From positions 310,001-374,000 of the forward strand of contig NZ_CP149511.1 in NCBI RefSeq assembly GCF_040126305.1: 64,000 nt of DNA, in the 5' to 3' direction. The number at the start of each line of letters is the position of its first letter. Position 1 is the stretch's first letter. The DNA is from Pararhizobium sp. A13 (GTDB taxonomy: Bacteria; Pseudomonadota; Alphaproteobacteria; Rhizobiales; Rhizobiaceae). Positions 8,256 through 17,755 of this stretch are shown here, in pieces. The position numbers and the translations under genes were made by a program. The notes beneath the pieces are model-generated. The model was not told the origin of the DNA and did not search any database. It was given only the letters and a program-made list of their open reading frames with translations.

Positions 8256-9461
8256 TTGTCAGAACCGTCCCCGCTTGTTTCACTGTATGAAGGTGTCGAC
8301 TCCCCGAAAGGATGGCGGGTCGTCGGCGGCGCGCATGCGCTGACCGCCGTGACCTTCGGATCGGCCTACGCGTTCTCCGCAGTCTTCTCCGGGCTTTCTG
8401 CTGAATTTGGTGCGTCACGCGGCGAGATCGCGCTCGTTTTCTCCATCTCGGCCTTCGTATTCTATTCATTGGGCGCGGTGGCAGGCCCTCTTGCCGATCG
8501 ATGGTCGACGCGCAGACTGATCGTGACAGGGCTGGTCGCGATGATCGTCGGCTATGTCGGGGCCAGCCGGGCACACTCACTCACGTCACTCTACGCTTTG
8601 TATGGCGCCGGTGTAGGGCTCGGGATCGGTCTGTCCTACGTCCCGGTGCTTGGGGCGGTACAATCCTGGTTTCTCCTCAAGCGCAGTCGCGCGTCGGGCA
8701 TCGCGACGGCAGGTCTCGGTCTCGGCACGCTCATACTGCCGTTCGCAGTCGGCCGGCTTGTCCCCGATCTCGGTTGGCGTGGCAGCTTCATCGCCCTGGC
8801 GTGCATCATCGCAGCCATCGGACTTCCTGCTGCGATCTTTATCCGGAAGCGACAGGACATTGAGACTGTTTCAGGCACGCGGTCCATCGACTATCCAAGT
8901 CCCATCACCGCATGGCGCAATGGCCAGTTCCGCTTGTTCTACGCCATGCTCATCCTGGCATCGTTCTGCACCTTCATTCCCTACGTTCATATCGTCCCTG
9001 CGGCACGTGACATGGGCCTGTCGCTCGAAAGCGGAACTGTGCTGATCGGTCTTATTGGGATCGGAAACATCTTCGGCCGCTTCGTGCTCGCCGGCCTCGG
9101 CGACCGGATTGGCTCCTTGCGGCTGCTTGCGATCCTGACCTTTGCCGTCGCCGGCACTTTCGTTCTATGGGCGGCAGCCAACGGTATCGTCATGCTGGCG
9201 CTGTTTGCGATCCTGTTTGGCATGAGTTATGGCGGCTGTGTCGGGCTTTATCCCGCCGTTGCGGCTGATCTTTTTGGCACCCGATATATCGGGGCGATGC
9301 TCGGCTATCTCTACACGGCGGTGGGCGTGGCGGCTTTGCTGGGGCCAACCGTCACGGGATTCATCTTCGACAGGACCGGAAGCTATCTCGGTCCCGTCCT
9401 GTTCAGCACGGCCGCCGCTGTCGCGGCCGGATTCCTAACGCTTCGGTTGCGGCACAAATAG
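8256..9461 (+). CDS. MFS transporter (monocarboxylate/OFA-like)
   Basis: This 401-residue inner-membrane protein has about twelve hydrophobic segments. The N-terminal half holds GAVAGPLADRWSTRRLIVTG, the A-motif-like loop between helices 2 and 3; the second half has the corresponding GRFVLAGLGDRIGSLRLL. The overall pattern (long YAFSAVF first helix, central loop near residue 205) resembles monocarboxylate or oxalate:formate-type MFS proteins. The only suitable start is TTG at 8256, with AAAGG about ten bases upstream. It stands alone between decayed genes, so neighbours do not suggest a substrate. Confidence 0.85.
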   Translation: MSEPSPLVSLYEGVDSPKGWRVVGGAHALTAVTFGSAYAFSAVFSGLSAEFGASRGEIALVFSISAFVFYSLGAVAGPLADRWSTRRLIVTGLVAMIVGYVGASRAHSLTSLYALYGAGVGLGIGLSYVPVLGAVQSWFLLKRSRASGIATAGLGLGTLILPFAVGRLVPDLGWRGSFIALACIIAAIGLPAAIFIRKRQDIETVSGTRSIDYPSPITAWRNGQFRLFYAMLILASFCTFIPYVHIVPAARDMGLSLESGTVLIGLIGIGNIFGRFVLAGLGDRIGSLRLLAILTFAVAGTFVLWAAANGIVMLALFAILFGMSYGGCVGLYPAVAADLFGTRYIGAMLGYLYTAVGVAALLGPTVTGFIFDRTGSYLGPVLFSTAAAVAAGFLTLRLRHK

Positions 9462-9526
9462 CGAGCTGTCCACGCTGACGCTGCGTCGGTAACCGATAGT
9501 TCGCAGGTGCTTTCCCGCACCGCGCC

Positions 9527-9667
9527 GCGTCCGTAGCGATAGAGGGGCTGCAGGAGGCACTGCGGCAACGAAGGGCTACTCCTGGTGAAATCGCTCACGA
9601 GGCCGAGCGCGGTGGCGTTGGGACCGTGATCCGGCCGTATATCGAAGCGCTGACCGCCAATGGCTAG
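9527..9667 (+). pseudogene. AbiEi-like antitoxin, C-terminal remnant
   Basis: The frame ending at TAG 9665-9667 reads LQEALRQRRATPGEIAHEAE then VIRPYIEALTANG, resembling the C-terminal tail of AbiEi-type transcriptional antitoxins. Its stop overlaps the start of the AbiEii-like fragment at 9660, which is the usual bicistronic arrangement. The N-terminal winged-helix part is absent. The identification leans on the linked toxin fragment. Confidence 0.45.
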
Positions 9668-9812
9668 AGAAATCAGAAACATCGGCGCCTCGGTGCGCGC
9701 CCGCCTATTGCAACTCGCCAAGGCGAGCGGGCAAAGCTTCGATTTGATTCTGACGCGTTTCGCACTTGAACGGTTGTTGTTTCGACTCAACCAGTCGCGT
9801 GGCTGTTTGTAG
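9660..9812 (+). pseudogene. AbiEii/AbiGii-type nucleotidyltransferase toxin, N-terminal stub
   Basis: The 50-codon frame starts MAREIRNIGASVRARLLQLA and continues ASGQSFDLILTRFALERLLFRL, matching the family opening (NIGASVRARLL..AK..GQ.FDLLL.RYALERLLYRL). It stops at TAG 9810 before the nucleotidyltransferase catalytic GS..D motif, so it cannot be active. It overlaps the end of the AbiEi-like remnant by a few bases. This is the debris of a type IV toxin-antitoxin (AbiE) pair directly upstream of an intact TacA/TacT-like pair. Confidence 0.7.
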
Positions 9813-9863
9813 CTGACGGCAGCCCGAGGCGTGTTTCGAAGCTCAGTGACAGCTTGGACCTTG

Positions 9864-9892
9864 TTGACATGTACGCCAATTGAGCGTACATG
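9864..9892 (+). promoter_or_regulatory. Promoter with embedded palindrome for the first TacA/TacT-like pair
   Basis: TTGACA at 9864-9869, a 17-bp spacer and TACATG at 9887-9892 form a good sigma-70 promoter. ATGTACGC (9869-9876) and GCGTACAT (9884-9891) are perfect inverted arms with a 7-bp centre that cover the spacer and both boxes. This fits autoregulation by the ribbon-helix-helix antitoxin. It also shows that translation should start downstream, at 9929. Confidence 0.75.
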
Positions 9893-9928
9893 ATGGAAGA
9901 GGTTAACTATGCGCCGAAGGAGCCGTCT

Positions 9929-10237
9929 ATGCGTGCTTTCCACGATGCTACTGCCACAGTCGATGAGCCCAATGATGCTCGGATGAATTTTCGCACGAAG
10001 GCGCACATCAAGAAGACCATTCAAAGGGCAGCTGCGTTGGCCGGCGTCGATGACACATCGTTCGCCATGACCGCCGCCTACCAGTCGGCAATGGAGACGA
10101 TTGCCGCACATGAACGCACGCGCCTTGCTGCGGTCGATCATGAAGCGTTTTTTGAGGCTCTCGACAATCCACCAACACCGAGCGCTCGATTGAAGGATGC
10201 GTTCAAGCGGCACCGTGAAACCGTCGTTTCCAAGTAA
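9929..10237 (+). CDS. DUF1778 antitoxin (TacA-like)
   Basis: This 102-residue antitoxin pairs with the GNAT toxin that follows. The ATG at 9929 is chosen because AAGGAG lies six bases upstream and because an upstream ATG at 9890 falls inside the promoter. The N-terminal segment ARMNFRTKAHIKKTIQRAAA, then DTSFAMTAAYQSA, is a ribbon-helix-helix of the DUF1778 type. The C-terminal tail (FFEALDNPPTPSARLKDAF) is the part that in this family wraps around and neutralises the acetyltransferase. The stop overlaps the toxin start as TAATG, implying translational coupling. Confidence 0.88.
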   Translation: MRAFHDATATVDEPNDARMNFRTKAHIKKTIQRAAALAGVDDTSFAMTAAYQSAMETIAAHERTRLAAVDHEAFFEALDNPPTPSARLKDAFKRHRETVVSK

Positions 10238-10785
10238 TGTCGCAGGCCGAAATTCCGAAAATCACGATAGAGCCGCTTGATCCAGCCAAGCATGATCGGG
10301 CGGCTTTTTCATGCGGCGTTGAACAGGTAGACAACTTTTTCAAGAAGACCGCGAACAAGCTCTCAAAGGCCGACAATCTACGCGTTTTCGTTATGACTCA
10401 CGAAGATGGGCGTGTCATCGGTTTCTATGCACTGAACACCCATTCGATCGACTATTCGGAACGGCCCGAAAGGTTCGCGCGCAATAGGCTGGGACACGGC
10501 TCTATCCCCGCAGTTTACATCTCGATGATCGGACGGGACGAGAAGTTCAGGGGAGGCGGATACGGTGGCGACCTTCTTATCGATTGTTTGACCCGGGTCG
10601 CGCGTGTGGCCGAAGATGTCGGGGTGGCGGTCGTGGTCCTTGATGTCCTTGATTGTGGCAATCCGGAACGTACAAAAAAACGGCGCGCGCTCTATCTCGA
10701 ATACGGGTTTATACCTTTCCTCTCGAACGACATGCGCCTTTTCCTTCCAATCGCGACCATTCGGACGTTGATTGCGGACGAGTAA
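10237..10785 (+). CDS. GNAT-family acetyltransferase toxin (TacT-like)
   Basis: This 182-residue protein belongs to the toxin branch of GNAT acetyltransferases, which acetylate the amino group of charged tRNAs and stop translation. It opens with IEPLDPAKHDRAAFSCGVEQ then VDNFFKKTA, typical of the family. The acetyl-CoA loop is near residues 100-107 (KFRGGGYGGDLL), and the catalytic-type Tyr lies in LYLEYGFIPF near residue 156. It overlaps the antitoxin stop by one base. It is longer than the second copy in this window (158 residues) and clearly diverged, so the two were acquired separately rather than duplicated recently. Confidence 0.88.
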   Translation: MSQAEIPKITIEPLDPAKHDRAAFSCGVEQVDNFFKKTANKLSKADNLRVFVMTHEDGRVIGFYALNTHSIDYSERPERFARNRLGHGSIPAVYISMIGRDEKFRGGGYGGDLLIDCLTRVARVAEDVGVAVVVLDVLDCGNPERTKKRRALYLEYGFIPFLSNDMRLFLPIATIRTLIADE

Positions 10786-10993
10786 ATGATCTCGGATGTC
10801 GAAACAAACACCTGACAAGCGATCCACGACCTTGCGGTGGCCGATCTTGCAGTCGCCGCTCCCTCGGCCGACGTACAATGTCCAAATTGGAAGCGAACAG
10901 GAGGGTCCACGTTAGCAAAGCCGGAAATCTGACAACTGTCAGGCTATCCCATTCGCTTTGCGGGTTTGCAGGAGTAACAAGTGTATAAATCGC

Positions 10994-11104
10994 ATGTGGT
11001 TTGCCACGGTTGCCGTATTAATTCTTAGTTTTCCTGCCTCTGCCCAATCGTTCTCATGTCCCATCGGAAAGCAGCCGAGTGGGGCAACACACTGCGGAGG
11101 CTGA
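10994..11104 (+). CDS. Possible small secreted cysteine-containing peptide
   Basis: This 36-codon frame reads MWFATVAVLILSFPASA, a convincing signal peptide, then QSFSCPIGKQPSGATHCGG. The tail resembles the start of small secreted rhizobial proteins that begin with an FSCP.GKQ segment, but is shorter, so it could be a truncated member. The nearest AGGAG lies about 19 bases before the ATG, which is too far for strong initiation and lowers confidence. Confidence 0.35.
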   Translation: MWFATVAVLILSFPASAQSFSCPIGKQPSGATHCGG

Positions 11105-11118
11105 TCGGTATCAATGGC

Positions 11119-11403
11119 TTATTGGCTTTTGGCCAACGCGTTCCCTTCGAAAGCCCTCAGTTCGTCATACAATGCTTCGACTGCGGCGACAGCGAGATCG
11201 GCTGATGCGGCGTAGCCTTGCGAAGCGATGGCAGTCTCGCTCCTGGCATTCGACCAGTGCCATAGTCCCTTGAACTGTGGTCGCGGCTCCAGGAATATCC
11301 GTCCGATGAGGATCTCGCCGTCGAAGCCGACGAAATCATTTTCCGGAGAGAGCTCCAGCGGCCGCCATTGATAATGCGGTAGCGAAATTTCCGATGATGT
11401 CAC
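11119..11403 (-). CDS. Conserved hypothetical protein
   Basis: This frame encodes 94 residues from a GTG at 11403. The composition is normal and soluble, with WRPLELSPENDFVGFDGEIL then IGRIFLEP and a helical C-terminus (SADLAVAAVEALYDELRAF). It looks like a single small domain with a beta-rich start and a terminal helix, and similar short proteins are common in rhizobia. I do not recognise a function. Two small ORFs and a TA locus are its neighbours, with no operon partner. Confidence 0.6.
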   Translation of the reverse strand: MTSSEISLPHYQWRPLELSPENDFVGFDGEILIGRIFLEPRPQFKGLWHWSNARSETAIASQGYAASADLAVAAVEALYDELRAFEGNALAKSQ

Positions 11404-11482
11404 AGGGTCTGTCTTCCGCTGATGGGGTGCGCTCTTCTAAGTCTTAACGTCCGCTGGGCTTGCTCCGTGCAAACCGGCGCGT

Positions 11483-11605
11483 TTAGTCGCTCGCGGGCTT
11501 CTTCGCATCCGGAAGCTTCGTGGTGCCGGCCTTGCCTGGCGCAGGCGCAGGGGCAGCGGGTTGCTTCTGCTCTTCAGCTTCAGTCTTTGGGCGAAACTTA
11601 ATCAT
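11483..11605 (-). CDS. Small basic/proline-rich hypothetical protein
   Basis: This 40-residue frame reads MIKFRPKTEAEEQKQPAAPA, then a proline/alanine linker, and ends KLPDAKKPASD. The same frame stays open upstream to about 11690 (TNSRVTTRAVSFLKRGQRII just before the Met), so the gene may be longer with an unusual start. The charge and Pro-Ala content suggest a disordered peptide. There is no obvious ribosome binding site before the ATG at 11605. Confidence 0.45.
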   Translation of the reverse strand: MIKFRPKTEAEEQKQPAAPAPAPGKAGTTKLPDAKKPASD

Positions 11606-11936
11606 CTCAATAATCCTTTGGCCGCGCTTCAGGAAACTGACAGCGCGCGTCGTCACGCGTGAATTGGTGGCCGTAAATGGAAGATCAGTCGAACAAATTC
11701 TCTAGCAATATGCCTCGTGAAGCGCCAGATAGGCGCCAACTATCAAGGACGACGCCAATGTCCACTTGGTGGGGAAAAGCACTTAGTGAAAGTGATAAAT
11801 GGAATCGAAGAACGATTTCATCGCGGGCCTCCCGTGATAATCGGATAGCCGCGTTTCTATAACATACTAAACTTGGTCGATGTTTAAATATTTGGCTACA
11901 CGGGGATTATCATTGCCGCGAGCTGCCGAATGATTG
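11606..11936. other. Intergenic stretch upstream of groES
   Basis: Apart from the possible upstream extension of the small leftward ORF, I see no gene here. The last part, around 11873-11901 (TTGGTC, 17 bp, CTACAC), could be the groES promoter, placed about 36 bp before the CIRCE element. That promoter call is weak. Confidence 0.35.
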
Positions 11937-11963
11937 CTAGCACTCAGAGGTAGAGAGTGCTAC
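11937..11963. promoter_or_regulatory. CIRCE element (HrcA operator)
   Basis: TAGCACTC at 11938-11945 and GAGTGCTA at 11955-11962 are separated by nine bases, matching the canonical CIRCE repeat TTAGCACTC-N9-GAGTGCTAA except at the outermost positions. It lies about 50 bp before groES. HrcA binds CIRCE and releases it on heat shock, so this groESL copy should be heat-inducible. hrcA itself is not in the window. Confidence 0.93.
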
Positions 11964-12015
11964 TGTTCTTCCATGGGAGGGGCCATTGGGCTGCGATCCC
12001 ATTAAGGAACCCAAA

Positions 12016-12312
12016 ATGGCTGATACCAATTTTCGTCCGCTGCACGACCGCGTTGTCGTGCGCCGTATCGAGGCTGAAGCAAAGACCAAGGGCGGCATCA
12101 TCATTCCGGACACCGCCAAGGAAAAGCCGCAGGAAGGCGAAATCGTCGCCGTCGGCACCGGCACCCGTGACGACAAGGGCGCTCTCATCGCTCTCGACGT
12201 CAAGGCTGGCGACCGCGTCCTGTTCGGCAAGTGGTCGGGCACCGAAGTCAAGCTCAACGGCGAAGACCTTCTGATCATGAAGGAAGCCGACATCATGGGC
12301 GTTATCGGCTGA
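12016..12312 (+). CDS. groES: Co-chaperonin GroES
   Basis: This 98-residue co-chaperonin caps the GroEL cavity as a heptamer. The ATG at 12016 ([17 protein letters not shown]) is preceded by AAGGAA; an upstream in-frame start at 11986 would add non-homologous residues. The mobile loop [20 protein letters not shown] near residues 19-38 and the roof segment [20 protein letters not shown] are intact. It is first in the CIRCE-controlled operon, with groEL 66 bp downstream. Confidence 0.97.
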   Translation: MADTNFRPLHDRVVVRRIEAEAKTKGGIIIPDTAKEKPQEGEIVAVGTGTRDDKGALIALDVKAGDRVLFGKWSGTEVKLNGEDLLIMKEADIMGVIG

Positions 12313-12345
12313 TCCTGGCCGGTTCCCTTCTCTTCAATTCCATAA

Positions 12346-14004
<1,659 letters not shown>

Positions 14005-14301
14005 CGCGTTTTCATTTCGAAACCACAGTCGTCATTCGACGCGAAGAGGGATTCGGTCAACCAGATCCTTCCTCGCGACGCGTCGGCGATACTGCCGGAC
14101 TGAATCTCTATTCTGGATGTACCGTTGAACGCGGGAAGGCTCGTCGCGCCCCCGGTGTTGCCGCGCCTGTGCCTAAGATCCTCGTTGCCTGGAGCGGAAA
14201 ATCAACGGTTGGCGGGGTCGCGTAACAGCAAGTTTGAGGACTGCGTGGGACCGTGATTATGTACAGCTCGGGATGGCCCGAGCTGCGTACTCTTTGGCTG
14301 C

Positions 14302-14451
14302 TCAGCGGAAGGTGGCCATAATCTCCCACGGATCATAATCGAGGACGCTTTCTCCTTCCAGAAGCTCGTCTTCCCTCCCGAGTTCATCGAGATGGAGAAG
14401 ACGAGCGAGCTCTGGGTCAACAGGGAGATCAGCTGAGCCCGAGAATGCCAC
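14302..14451 (-). CDS. Short hypothetical ORF, possible gene fragment
   Basis: From a GTG at 14451 the leftward frame reads VAFSGSADLPVDPELARLLH, then LDELGREDELLEGESVLDYD, and ends PWEIMATFR, 49 residues. The acidic, helical, well-formed composition looks protein-like, but there is no good ribosome binding site and the frame is open a few codons further upstream to a TGA. It may be the end of a decayed gene. The rest of the 540-bp gap after groEL shows nothing I can name. Confidence 0.3.
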   Translation of the reverse strand: MAFSGSADLPVDPELARLLHLDELGREDELLEGESVLDYDPWEIMATFR

Positions 14452-14545
14452 GCCGCTGCGAGGCAGTTTGATTCAGTTTTGGGCCAAGTCAAAGTTCAGG
14501 CGATGGTCGTCGCTCAACATCTACACATGTCAATCTATGCGCCAA

Positions 14546-16306
14546 TCAGTCGGCGCGTGCAAAAAGCTGGCGGTCACGGACGCGAACCGGGTCGGTCCAG
14601 TCACGCTCGAACCAGGCCGTGCCTCCTGCATGGGGCGGAAATTTCAGTTCTAACGGATGCCCGGCTCCCTCTTCCTCGTCTTCAGAGGCGACGCGGAACC
14701 GGTAATGGTCGTACATCCGAAGCGCCTCGATCATGTAGCTGGTAGCCACAGTGCGATCGCGGACGCGCACGAGGTTTTCGCCGTTTTCAAGATCGGCGGG
14801 TTCTGAAAAGTTGTAAGAGCCGAGATAGACCCGTGCCGTTGGCTTGTCGAAATCCAGCACGATGAACTTGTGGTGCATTCTCGTCCCGCGTCCATTCCCG
14901 TCTTCGCCGGAAAGCCCGGAGGGCTCAGTCGAGAATGGTGGCGGGACATCGCCTGTGAGCGCGGCGGAACGCACGACCCGCCGGCGCTTGTCGGGGCTGA
15001 GCACGGCCAGTCCCAAGTTGCCGGCCTGAACTCGCGCATCGGCGATGCCCATGACATGCATCCCTTCGCGTTCGATGGCGCGTCCCAGCGCAGGACCGAT
15101 TGGCCCCCTGGTTGTTTGGCCGAGGAAGGCGAGTGAGAAAAATACACTGGACTGCGCGGTATCGATGTCGGCGCCAATCTCGTTCAATCTGCCATTGGCC
15201 TCGCTATGCGGAGAAAAGGCGACCTTGGCATCAATGCCCGGAACGCCGAGGTCGAGCCAACCAGCCGAGCTGGTGGAGGCGATGAAATCAGCGGCCCGCT
15301 TTGCGGAAAAGTAGCTATCGAAGGCTGCGAAGTAGTCGTCGACCGCGGTGGTGCTATGGACAGCGAGGCTGTTGTTCGACTGGACATAGAGGCCTCGCCA
15401 GCTGTGGTTCGTCGAACCGTAGAGGACCGTGGCGATACCTTCGCCACGAATGGCGATCGACTTCTGGTGCTGCAGATTTGCCATGTGCTGACGTTTCACG
15501 TTGTCCGCGCCGGCAGAGGCGATCAGACGCTCGGCTGCACGTGTCTCCGGCGAGTTCGGCCGCCCGTGGCCATCGGTTCGTTTGCTGTCGTCAATGATGA
15601 TCTTGAGCCTTGGGCCGAGCGCCTCCAGCCGTTCGACCACTTCCGGCAGATTGAGGTCGTAAGCGATGACGCGGACCTCGGCGCCTACATCGCGTGCGCG
15701 CTCGAGGAGCGAGAGTGTCTCGGCTCGCGCTTCGAATCCCATCCAGGCGAGGGCGCGCTCTGCTTCAGCATGCGTGGGAACAAAGTCCAGACCTTGGTCA
15801 CCGTCAGGCGGTACGAGCGAAATCAACGGTCCTCCGGCGGCGAAATTGCGGATGAATGCCTGCGATGAGACATAGCCACGCGTAAAGGCAACGTTGAGCT
15901 TGCCGGGAATGGTCTCCCGCATCAGAGCGAGCTTTGCCTCCTGTGGCTCGCCCGGCTCAAGCTCTCGGTCTTCAGACATGAGCATCGGTATGACCCGATA
16001 GGTGAAGTCGCCCGGGAGGTCGGCATTGAAGGGAAAGTGGACCCAGCGGAACTTCTGGATTGGAGCTTCGGTGGTGCGGATGCCCTCGTCGGGGACTTCC
16101 TGACCAGGAAAGCCGATCCGGTTTCGCACATTCTTAAATACCGTTTCCCCTGGTTCAAGATACTGGATCGCAAATCCGACGAAGTTGGCAGGGGGTCGGC
16201 TGTCCTTCCAGTCCATGCCCAAAAGAACCATGCCATCGCCGCGATGGATGGTCAGCGAAAACGGCGACGCCGCATTCTTGCCAGTAACCCGAAAGCTCGT
16301 ATCCAC
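14546..16306 (-). CDS. Phospholipase D-like domain protein
   Basis: This 586-residue protein has a start at GTG 16306, seven bases after GGGAGG; a longer TTG start at 16357 lacks a ribosome binding site. The N-terminal ~170 residues form a beta-rich region without a recognised family. Two PLD repeats follow: HQKSIAIRG with GSTNHSWRG near residues 279-300, and HHKFIVLDF with GSYNFS near residues 477-500. The second repeat has the full HxKx4D pattern; the first has Arg where Asp is expected. PLD-type enzymes cleave phosphodiesters (phospholipid or nucleic acid). It has no signal peptide, partner or operon, so the target is unknown. Confidence 0.82.
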   Translation of the reverse strand: MDTSFRVTGKNAASPFSLTIHRGDGMVLLGMDWKDSRPPANFVGFAIQYLEPGETVFKNVRNRIGFPGQEVPDEGIRTTEAPIQKFRWVHFPFNADLPGDFTYRVIPMLMSEDRELEPGEPQEAKLALMRETIPGKLNVAFTRGYVSSQAFIRNFAAGGPLISLVPPDGDQGLDFVPTHAEAERALAWMGFEARAETLSLLERARDVGAEVRVIAYDLNLPEVVERLEALGPRLKIIIDDSKRTDGHGRPNSPETRAAERLIASAGADNVKRQHMANLQHQKSIAIRGEGIATVLYGSTNHSWRGLYVQSNNSLAVHSTTAVDDYFAAFDSYFSAKRAADFIASTSSAGWLDLGVPGIDAKVAFSPHSEANGRLNEIGADIDTAQSSVFFSLAFLGQTTRGPIGPALGRAIEREGMHVMGIADARVQAGNLGLAVLSPDKRRRVVRSAALTGDVPPPFSTEPSGLSGEDGNGRGTRMHHKFIVLDFDKPTARVYLGSYNFSEPADLENGENLVRVRDRTVATSYMIEALRMYDHYRFRVASEDEEEGAGHPLELKFPPHAGGTAWFERDWTDPVRVRDRQLFARAD

Positions 16307-16659
16307 GCTCCGCCTCCCGCTCGTGTTCGGCGGAAATCTAGCACGGTTGTGCGACAATATAGAGATGCCCGATAAGGTTTAGTACAGAGAAGCACAGGGA
16401 TCGAGTCCGGTATAAGAGAAACCCACCATCCCCTAGCTTTCGGACGGCCATTTATGTACTGTCTGGGCTAGCTAGTGCCCGTCCATAAACCGCTGTTTTT
16501 CTCGTTTTTACAGCAACTTGCGGCTCAATGGGCGGCGCCTTTGAAGCCGTGTGGTCGGCATGATGGGTGCAAATCGCGGCGGATGGGATTTCTGGCGGAA
16601 ATGCGCGCATTGCCAGCTGCCAGCTGCCGGCACTCGCCGGTGCGTCTCACGTGGCGGCA
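16307..16659. other. Gap between the PLD-like gene and IS debris
   Basis: No gene was recognised. GGACGG near 16441 and CCGTCC near 16479 face each other around GGGC/GCCC arms, which could be the worn end of the adjacent insertion sequence. This is not certain because no second end or target duplication was found. Confidence 0.3.
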
Positions 16660-17000
16660 TGGGATGTCAGGTCGCGCTGAGGCGCGTGAAGAGTGCGAGA
16701 TTGTAAGCCACCATGAGGACCAGACGTAAGTCTTGAAGTGGTCAAGCCCGCGCCAGGTACAGCGGGCCAGGCCGTAGGCGCGCTTCAGGCATGAGATGCC
16801 GGCCTCGATGCCGGCGCGGAAGTTGCGGAGTTTGCGATAGACCCAGCGGCTCTTGACCATGTCTTCGATCTTGAGCCGCTCTTTTTGTGGAAGGCCATGT
16901 CGCGCACGCCCCAGGCCTTGGCTGCGCTCAGATTTTCGCGGCTTGCATAGCCGCCGTCGGCCGCCGCCTGACGCGGCTGCCATCGTCATTCCGCCGCGCG
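16660..17000 (-). pseudogene. ISNCY-type transposase, C-terminal half, frameshifted
   Basis: Leftward frames read ADGGYASRENLSAAKAWG, then LKIEDMVKSRWVYRKLRNF, RAGIEAGISCLKRAYGLARC and TWRGLDHFKTYVWSS, continuing in another frame as VAYNLALFTRLSA. This is the C-terminal DDE region of an ISNCY-like transposase, where the Glu of RAGIE is the expected last catalytic residue. At least two frameshifts break it. Its missing middle part appears, in the opposite orientation, at 19072-19170. Confidence 0.75.
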
Positions 17001-17280
17001 CCAACGCGGTCGAACCAACCAACGGCAGACCCCTCGGCCAAAGGGACCGGCATATCACAGCAATCGGCAGAGACGGCCGGATGAAATGGCAGGTCTCTAA
17101 CGGCTACGGCAAACGCTCGCTGGTCGAGACCGCCGTCGGGCGATACAAGTCTATCATCGGTCGCCGTCTGCGGGCCAGGTCGCTACCGAAGTCGCCATCG
17201 GTTGCGCCGTCCTCAACCGCATGCTTGCCTGCTCACACCCGAAATCCGTCCGCCGAAAGGCAGCTACGGCATGATCAGCG
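16973..17280 (+). pseudogene. IS5-family transposase, C-terminal remnant
   Basis: The rightward frame reads AAAIVIPPRANAVEPTNGRP, then QRDRHITAIGRDGRMKW and GYGKRSLVETAVGRYKSIIG, and after a frameshift EVAIGCAVLNRMLA. This is the end of an IS5-group DDE transposase; SLVETA carries the catalytic Glu region. The N-terminal two thirds are absent and a frameshift is present, so it is inactive. It overlaps the start of the leftward ISNCY-type remnant. Confidence 0.78.
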
Positions 17281-17417
17281 GGTTCAAAAAATCCCCGTCC
17301 GTTCAATTCCAGATCCGTGCACCAACGCCCCAGCCTCGTATTCTCGCCGAGCCGAAGAGGCCGGGCTATTCATTGCCCTGCGGTCGATTGCAACAAGCTA
17401 TCCCGTTCTTCCGAAAT

Positions 17418-17436
17418 AGATACACATTGTGTATCT
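17418..17436. promoter_or_regulatory. Palindromic operator of the second TacA/TacT-like pair
   Basis: AGATACACATTGTGTATCT is a perfect inverted repeat (nine-base arms around one base). It lies 35 bp before the antitoxin start, and TAGAAT at 17445-17450 could be the -10 box. The position fits autorepression by the DUF1778 antitoxin. The sequence is unrelated to the palindrome of the first pair. Confidence 0.72.
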
Positions 17437-17470
17437 CGATGTGCTAGAATGGCTGCGGAAGGAAAAAACT

Positions 17471-17755
17471 ATGCCAACAAAATCCGCCTCAGAAATCAGT
17501 ACCCACCCCGTCAACTTGAGGGTACGTGACGACGTGCGCGTTCTGATCGACCGCGCCGCCAAAGCGCATGGCAAAACGCGCTCGGACTTCATGATCGACG
17601 CGGCTCGCCGCGCTGCCGAAGACGCTCTGCTTGATCAGACGCTCGTTCAGGTCGATCCCGAGAGCTATAAGCATTATCTGGCCGTCCTTGACCAGCCGCC
17701 CAGCGGTGAGGGTTTTGAGCGGCTTATGAGCGTGCCAAAACCCTGGCAGGCATAA
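17471..17755 (+). CDS. DUF1778 antitoxin (TacA-like), second copy
   Basis: This 94-residue antitoxin starts at ATG 17471 (MPTKSASEISTHPVNLRV). The ribbon-helix-helix is clear: VNLRVRDDVRVLIDRAAKAH then GKTRSDFMIDAARRAAEDAL. The C-terminal part (QVDPESYKHYLAVLDQPP, GFERLMSVPKPW) is the expected toxin-neutralising tail. Its TAA overlaps the toxin ATG as TAATG. It follows IS debris directly, suggesting arrival with mobile DNA. Confidence 0.9.
   Translation: MPTKSASEISTHPVNLRVRDDVRVLIDRAAKAHGKTRSDFMIDAARRAAEDALLDQTLVQVDPESYKHYLAVLDQPPSGEGFERLMSVPKPWQA

Noticed and set aside
14108..14329. A leftward 73-codon frame downstream of groEL
   Set aside because: No motif, no ribosome binding site and unusual composition; kept out of the gene list.
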